A stretch of 64,000 bases of DNA from the NCBI GenBank assembly GCA_037176845.1, contig JAYKXP010000119.1, positions 1 through 64,000 on the forward strand, read 5' to 3'. The translations under genes were made by a program, and so were the position numbers. Under the pieces are notes generated by a model. That model was not told the DNA's origin. It saw only the letters and a program-made list of their open reading frames with translations, and ran no database searches. Positions 57,369-64,000 of this stretch are shown piece by piece. Source of the DNA: Paramarasmius palmivorus (lineage: Eukaryota; Basidiomycota; Agaricomycetes; Agaricales; Marasmiaceae). Position 1 is the first letter of the stretch. Each line of letters opens with the position of its first letter.

Positions 57369-57932
57369 GCTCCTCCTCTACGCTCTCGCAAGACCCATCG
57401 CCTCCAGCCTCGCCGCCGCCTCTTCCAATACCTCTACGCCCTTCGACCCCATCACCGGTGAATGCACCGACATCAACGGATGTCGTACCACAATCGGCAT
57501 CCTCTGGAACGGAGGTACCGACACCATACGACGGAGAAGCCGAACAATACTTTGAAGTCATCAAAAACTGCCATGAAAAACCCCAGACCCATTGCCTATC
57601 GGATATGGTACGTCGTCGTCCATAAATCCACTCAACTCAGTCTAACCTACGCTACCCAAGCAGGACAAGACTTCAGAGCTTCAGACCCCTACACCCCCTC
57701 AGAATACCACTCTCCTCTCCGAAACCGAACTCTTGTCCGCCTCTCCCGGCTCCCAAAGCACCTCACCAAAGGCTACATCCCCCTCACCGAAGAAGAAACC
57801 AAAGACCGCGGCCACGCAGATTTCATCGCCAAATCCCTCGCAGTCACTCAAACTACCTGGTTCACACTCCAAGTCGTCGCTCGCGCCATAAAGGCCTCGC
57901 CATCACCGAACTCGAAATCGTGGTCCACTCCA
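57369..57932 (+). pseudogene. Internally deleted membrane-protein copy D
   Basis: Opposite strand to copies A-C. Starts MLLLYALARPIASSLAA and follows exon 1 to CRTTIGILWN. It then jumps to the end of exon 2 (PYDGEAEQYFEVIKNCHEK), skipping the first two membrane segments. An intron (about 57598-57661, GTACGT...AGCAG) leads to exon 3: TKGYIPLTEEETKD, AKSLAVTQTTWFTLQVVARAI. A one-base shift precedes GLAITELEIVV, and homology stops at about 57932. The sequence then continues directly as family copy V. Internal deletion, frameshift and 3' truncation make it a pseudogene. Confidence 0.75.
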
Positions 57933-60310
57933 ACATGGCATGAGCATTCGCCTCTCTTTGCTCCCTTCTACGCTATAGAACGCGAAGATTCAGTCTTTAG
58001 CGCTTTAGCCTCCAATATACTCTCTTCCCTCCTTCTATCCATCCTCCTCCCGCAGGCTTGACGAATACCATGCCCTTGCAAGAACACCCAGCTTACACCC
58101 CTACCAACCGGCTACTCTAACGCGCTCTTCTCGATACAGCGACCATTCCTTTGTGACGTGGATGTGCAGCACGCTGCTATTTTGCCGTATATGTTCTCAC
58201 CCATCCACTTCTTTCATCGTACTCACGTTCTTCTCACAGATATTCCTCAACGTGCAACACGTCGAAACCCAACTTATCTAGCTGGAACATCGTGTTTGGA
58301 CGAGGGAAAATGAGCAGAGATGAGGCGTAGAGATGAATGGTGTCGATGCCTGAGGTCATTTCGATGGTTGGGACCCGGACTGTGTACGTGACTCTCCCTT
58401 CATTGCATATTCCACCTCCGGTCCGCCTCCACCGTCCTCCTACCCTATCTATGACTCTTCTCGTGACCATAAAGGATGTGAGTAAAGGCTAACCTATCAT
58501 ATTTCAGTAGGACCTCCATCCGATACCTTGAACGTTCCCCCCGTCATACCGTCCCAGTACCTGTCATCGAGCCCAAGAAGATACCCCCGGGCAAGTGTGC
58601 TGAACGTGTTCGGAGCGTTCGCCGCTGTTCAACCCATTGTACAATTTTCACCTACTACCGAGTAGAACCGTGCACACTGCGTACGTTTTGTCCATCCATT
58701 CCCAACCCTTTTCGTTTCTTTCTTGCCTTCTCTCGGCTGCCTTGAGCTAACATTACCACAGATCTAGACTCCTAGGACTTCAACAACCTCGTCTGTTGTT
58801 TCTTTAGGACGGTAAATGTGCTTCGAAGATCAGGGTATGTTTATGAGTGATTTTCTGGCCAGCATATACCAATACGACCACTCGGATCCAAGACGCCTGA
58901 CACGCACCTGAAGACTACGACACCAATCCAAAAGCCACGCATCACAGGTCACTCTCAGTTGCAGTCGTGTTCATGCACTAAATCTCGGCTCTGGATTTGG
59001 AACTAAACTCTACGAAGCTGGCGTTAGATTCGCCAGTCCCGACTTTCCTAATTGGCTACGTAAGTATGTTCCCATGTAAATGCAATACATCGCTCACTTT
59101 GCTAACATAATTCTCTGTAGTCGACATCCAGACTATGGATACTCGATGCCCTGACGACGCCGGTGCTGACGAGGCATTCCGCTGGTGCTTATCCGATGGT
59201 ACATTCCCTAGCCTTTCTTGATGAACACTCCGCACCCTCGCGTTGAAGGTAAATGATGCTCTCTTCGTTCCTTCTAATATGATTCTAAGCTTGTTCTTTT
59301 TACGCTGACTTAGTACTTGGTAGTACAACGGGTGCCTGCCAGTGCTTTCAGTACGAAGGAGAACCCTGCCTCTCGTTTCTGTCTGGCGACAAGGTATGTC
59401 GTCACTGTCATATTCCTCGTGCACTCTTTACTTACGTATACATATCCCGCAGGACTCATGAACAGTATATGAATCAGAGGTTAGAACCGCATGCTCTGTG
59501 TCCATTTTCGACCCCAACTCGTTCCTTCTCGGGCTCCTGCTAACGAACACCAATAGGTTGAAAAACCTAGCCGACTTCTCGTGCTACCTCTCGAGCGCCG
59601 AGTTTGGCGTTCTTTCTTAAACGGATTCCTTCCCGAGCGCAGGAATTATAGAAGAGATACCTCTGGAACTCTGTCGTATCCTCGCGCTGCTATTGCTGTG
59701 CTTTGATGAACGCGTTCCGAAGGTGAGCGTGATTTACCCATGTACTCTTCGAGAACTAAAGAGTACACTGAGTATTAGGAATGGCACCTGCGGGATCTTC
59801 GTATGCCCATACCGTGTCGCAGTGGGCTTGCTCTAGTCACTTGGTCACAGGGGTGAACTTTCGGCAGTTCCAAAGCGTGCTTTGAAGGACATAGGATCTG
59901 TTTCTCTCACAGACCATGCTCGTGGTGCTATTCAGATATATCACCGTCGGGCTAGTTCCGAATCCTGACTTCCTTTGTACTTCAACCGCGCAGATCTTCA
60001 AGGTACGTCCTTTCCGTCGTATCTAGCTTGTGCTATTTATTCTCATATTCGATAACATATAGTTCAGGTGATCGGTCTGGCAATCACCAAGTCGTTTCAT
60101 CCACGAATTATGCACGGTAAGCTTGACCTTTCTATTTGTTTTACTTGACATCACTTATGCCTAGTCCCTTTCCTATTCGTTTTAGGTGCAGGACGCGTGG
60201 CTTGGCATGTTATATTCGAGCATGGCGCAAACGGTCTCGGGAGCCCGGGCACTTGAACCATGGCCCACACCAACTTGAACGTTCGTGTAAAGTAGTACCA
60301 ATAGCCAACA
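57933..60310 (+). pseudogene. Degenerate gene-family copy V (unknown multi-exon gene)
   Basis: Starts mid-exon, at the position matching 41245 of copy III (CATGAGCAT...TTCTACGCTATAGAACGCG). It shares the YTPTNRLL then TAA block (about 58111-58121). Later exons are the best preserved of the family: KLYEAGVRFASPDFPNWL (about 59008-59058), NGCLPVLSVRRRTLPL near 59330-59380, and GIIEEIPLELCRILALLLL ending DERVPK at about 59722 before GTGAGC. Other blocks hold stops. No known domain recognised. Confidence 0.45.
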
Positions 60311-61975
60311 AGAGATGACCCTTGTTCGTCCAGCTCGCTGTGTCTATGTCGCTGTTACAAGCCTATGGGCATTCGCCCTTAGTACCTGGAATACATATAT
60401 CCAATCGTTATGGTTTAGCCTTTCATTATTCGCTTGGATGATCTTTCATACATTCTCTATTGTTTACCTGCACCTATGAAGTACCACTGGCGACTGACGT
60501 GTGATTCTCGAACGCTGCGGGAGATCCATGCTTGACAGATTATCACAGCCATGCAAATGCTCGTCGATTCCAGATTTCACAAACGATGATTAGGTATTTT
60601 TCCATGTCATAAATACGCTCCAGGTACTTAACGCACTCTGTTGGTGTTCATGTGCCTCTGAGCGTCAAAAAAGGCCCAACAAAAGGCCCTACTCGTCGAG
60701 CTCGATATAATCACCTTAGCGTTCACAGTCAATCTATGCAGATGGAACGAACTCTTTGCAATCCGCGACGTAATTGAGCTGAACTAGTAAGAAATGCTCT
60801 TAATATCACTCGAACTCACAGTGCTTTCCAGGAGTACCTCTCAATATATTTACTCTCCGACGCTGCAAGTTGTCCAAGTCCAGTAAGTCGTTTTCTGGCA
60901 AGGGTCGCCTGTACCTCAAGAAATATACGTGTTATGGTCTTGGATAGTATTCAAAAGTCAAGCCCTTGTCCTCCGTGATCGCACCATCACTAGAAAGGCC
61001 AGCGACTTCAAGACCTGGACATGACATGTTGTGGACTCCTAAACACGGCCTCACATTCACAGGATTCTACATCCTTATCCAGGTATACAGCTGGCATTGC
61101 AATCATGATTCACATATTGACACGCCCAATTCGCAATGAACTATTGCTGTGAAAGTGGCTGTGACTCTGGCATGAGAGTCGAACGGTGTCGTCGAGAATG
61201 AAGTATATCCTCAAGGTCTGCGATAGCGAGTTGCCGCTAGACTGTTCACAGGCGGTATCTTCGTTTGCAATTCGGATTAGTTCTGTGCGTTCCTTAGCAT
61301 TTCAGCGTGATGAAATAGACTCTGACTACTCTTTAATAGTGTTGACTCTTGTGAAGGAACCAAATGGTCCACGCGACTGGGAACAGAGGATATATCGTTT
61401 TGAATCGCTACTGGACATCTCTTTCATCCGTCATCCTTACTTGTTCGTCGCTGTAGTAGGCGCTTGCTCGAGCCCTGGGTACGATAAAGCAAGACGATGA
61501 TGGGTCGACTCGAGTGGGATAGTCTCGGATGCTCAGCGCTTAGCATCCAGCATCTTTTTCATGAGCGATCTTGCCGTGAGTGTGAGACTCCAACCATCAT
61601 ATCACGTTCAATCGTTGACTCGTTGACTCGTTGCTTATCTTCTCAGGTCAAAACCAGAACTGACGACTCCATATTCTCTCTACACCGGACATGACTTGCC
61701 GTATCTACTCCGAATAGCGAACGAAAACATGTCCACAACCTCAATAGTAAATCCTAATCTAGATATGGATCATCGAATGGTTAATTGGGCTGTAGCGGAA
61801 CACGTCTAGGTCTCTACTTGCCCATTCTCATCTTTGTGTTCTCTACCACTTATTGTCGCTTGCTCGTCCTCCTCTACTAGTACCTTGCGTAGTTATCCTT
61901 CTACTATCTTCCATGCTCGGTTTGCTCTTCGACATTGAGTTTCTATCTAAATTCTTCCCTTCTGTCTACAGCTAA
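60311..61975. other. Stretch without a recognised gene
   Basis: A few short open frames (61186-61500, 61497-61694, +) have no recognisable content. They may be decayed family sequence. Confidence 0.35.
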
Positions 61976-62410
61976 TGCGGCTCAGCGTCTAGGCTTCAAA
62001 GGCATTGAACACAACACCTCCCCGGGATATCTCCCCGGGACGAAAAGCCTGAGCATCTCTCTGGATACTTTGGTATTACCAAGGTGAGCATCTGGATAGG
62101 TGTTTGCCCCACATATATAACGGATGCTGAACTTCTAGGATATCCTGTTGTCGTGCTCTCCGAAGAAGATGACCCAGCAATGCGTCCACCTGGAATCCTC
62201 CGCACCATCCGACAAATACATTCTTTACAATCAAAGCTACCTGTACGATGTCTCGTGCTTAGCTCGATAACCATCCTCGTTCTGAACCATAGCTATCGCA
62301 TCGTTCTGGATCTGCAACATGGGCCCTTCGTGGGCAATGTTCTCACCTTCCAAAGTACATTTCCATACTGTTCGCTTGTGCACCTACTAAACCGATATCC
62401 TTGCTAGTAT
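61976..62410 (+). pseudogene. Degenerate gene-family fragment VI
   Basis: The CGTCTAG acceptor at about 62001 is followed by an exon (FKGIEHNTSPGYLPG). A GTGAGC...TTCTAG intron at about 62081-62139 and a longer open block to about 62355 come next. The exon-intron pattern and sequence match about 36456-36900 of copy II and 47901-48300 of copy IV. Only this part of the family gene is visible. Confidence 0.35.
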
Positions 62411-62601
62411 ATTACGCGAAACCCTCGGATTCGGTGAACGTTTCTAAGGTTCGTGTTTCTCTAGTTCCGAAAGATGCATTTCGTTTTCTTAGGCCTTAAA
62501 ACCGTGTCTATTTCCTCTAATTAGAGTGGTATAGATTTGTTCAATGCGGGATAGTGAATTCCACATATATGAGTGTTAAAGTGTTCAAAAAATAAATCAG
62601 G
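62411..62601. other. Intergenic stretch, nothing recognised
   Basis: No supported feature. Confidence 0.4.
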
Positions 62602-62760
62602 TCCCCGGTAATAACTTTTCAGTCCCCCGGTAATATTTTACCTACTTTTGTGACATTCTAGTACATTACGCCCCCCGTAAATAACATCGAAATCCCCCGG
62701 TAATAACCAAAAATCCCCCCGGTAATAACACTCTTCGACGAAACACCGCCCGGTAATAAT
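62602..62760 (+). repeat. Cluster of CCCCCGGTAATAAC-type motifs
   Basis: Six near copies on one strand start at about 62603, 62632, 62670, 62693, 62714 and 62748. The C run varies from 3 to 6, and the third copy has CCCCCCGTAAATAAC. Spacing is irregular (about 20-40 bp), so it is not a simple tandem array. It could be subterminal repeats of a transposon or a clustered binding site. Confidence 0.8.
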
Positions 62761-64000
62761 CGGCTATTTCGGCTAAGCTTTTCCCACGCACGTGGCCTAT
62801 GTCGAACACATCTTGAATGCATCCTCAGTGCTCAGGCATCATGATCTAAGCTCAAATATAGGTAGGTTCTGATCCAGGATATATCTAAGTACTTGAATGT
62901 GCAATATTTAGGAGTCCATGACATGTAGAGTATGAAACCTAGCCACGTACTTCTGTGACTTGCCGAAAGGGACTTTCCCACGCATGAACTTTTCAGTGTC
63001 GTTCAGAAAGCCAGCGCGCCTCTTGAATGTGAATCATTGCTAAGAGTATTACATTGGGAATAGTCATTGTTGAGTACATTGGGTACTCTATGGAATTGAA
63101 CGTCGTGATGGAGCGCTATACTCACAGATGGTAGTCATTCTGTGTACGAGTGAAGGTGAAGTGAAGTCAATTTAGCGCCGAACAAGCGCCGACCTTTCCT
63201 CACAAATGCGAAGTTTTAGGTTGCTTCCATGGGATATAATATGTTAGTGCACAATTGATCAAGCTATCAGAGTTGTCTATGGAATCATTGGTAGTATGTA
63301 TGTACCAAATGACATGAAACGTAGTCAGAAAGAGCTGACACAATGAAACTAGTGACTTACAACTTACTCTCCTCCGCAGGATGGTCAAGGTCAGTTGTAT
63401 GAAGCCGATTCCCACCCAAGTTAGCTCTTCATATATACACAATACAGAGTCAAGCCTAGATTTATCCCCATAGGCAGTATACCTATTGCTCAGATTGGCA
63501 AAAGTTTGACTATGTGGACTAATTGATAATTGGTTACTCTATTGGTCGTACGAATGATAATCATGTACACCCTCAGCTTCTTGAAGTGCGAATATCATGA
63601 ACGTCAAGAAGCACTTACCTGAGGAAGTTCTCACGAGTTATACATCATTGCTACCCCTCATTGAATTACATTGTGCAAGAATTGATTGATATCTGGCTAA
63701 GTATTTTCCCATGGCATTATGATATCAAGGTGTTTACTGACAGTTGAATAATGGCAATCTCTGTACAGGAAGGTACTTCCCATATTCTTGCAAGTTCGGC
63801 GAGAGGCATTTTGGAGCCTTACCATATCGGGTAGCTCTTCCAAGTCGCATATGACCAATGAGCCAGCTCTCTGAACGAAGCTGAGGACCTTGTCCGTGTG
63901 TGGGAAATTCCCTTTCAGAAGTCATTCCATAAATACTCTAAACCAAGCTATACATTGTTCATACCTTGCTGAATCATATCTAAATGGCAGGGTAGCTATC
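62761..64000. other. Terminal stretch without a recognised gene
   Basis: No supported coding region, repeat or RNA gene; the short open frames at 63200-63442 and 63734-63925 are not protein-like. Confidence 0.4.

Noticed and set aside
28000..62000. Repeat-induced point mutation as the cause of decay
   Set aside because: Some stops fit C-to-T changes, but frameshifts and deletions are common too, and the dinucleotide bias needed to show it cannot be computed here.
62602..62760. CRISPR-like spaced repeat
   Set aside because: Spacing is irregular, repeats are short and variable, and the genome is eukaryotic.

Overview
The window looks like nuclear DNA of an agaricomycete (mushroom-forming basidiomycete). 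Genes carry many short GT-AG introns of about 45-60 nt. The recognisable proteins belong to families expanded in Agaricomycetes: a KDZ transposase with a CxC2 cysteine cluster, Ulp1-type proteases, JmjC-like and TET/JBP-like 2-oxoglutarate dioxygenases, SPT5-like KOW proteins and MULE-like transposases. There is no bacterial-style gene organisation, rRNA, CRISPR array or convincing tRNA.

Layout. 1-4.2 kb: no supportable gene. 4.2-5.8 kb (-): frameshifted TET/JBP-like dioxygenase pseudogene. 6.4-7.0 kb (-): small coiled-coil gene. 7.1-10.75 kb (+): apparently intact 10-exon KDZ transposase. 11.05-20.29 kb (-): JmjC-like dioxygenase whose first intron has been invaded by a 4.58-kb DNA transposon (15489-20071). 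That element has 25-bp perfect terminal inverted repeats and flanking TA, and carries one five-exon gene encoding a Ulp1-like protease domain fused to a DDE transposase. 20.4 kb: perfect 57-bp-arm palindrome in the divergent promoter region. 20.7-24.1 kb (+): SPT5-like KOW-repeat protein with one apparent frameshift. 24.3-27.7 kb (-): nine-exon MULE-like transposase with one in-frame stop.

28-62.5 kb is a duplicated, decaying region. It holds several degenerate copies of an unrecognised intron-rich + strand gene family (about 28.1, 35.65, 41.1, 47.05, 57.9 and 62.0 kb). It also holds a membrane-protein family: two intact three-exon genes (38890-40551 and 50383-52060, both -) and two truncated copies (53055-53513 - and 57369-57932 +). 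The block 35.4-40.8 kb is repeated at 46.8-52.3 kb. Between these copies sits a 646-bp MITE (45961-46606) with TA target duplications. The last 4 kb holds only a cluster of CCCCCGGTAATAAC motifs.

How the parts relate. The 4.2-27.7 kb segment gathers three transposases with three chromatin- or nucleic-acid-type proteins (TET/JBP-like, JmjC-like, KOW). A link between KDZ elements and TET/JBP genes is known in basidiomycetes. Whether the JmjC-KOW divergent pair belongs to such a mobile module is an inference. The 28-62 kb segment looks like repeated segmental duplication followed by decay, leaving two apparently functional membrane-protein genes. All exon boundaries here were read by eye from splice signals and frame continuity.
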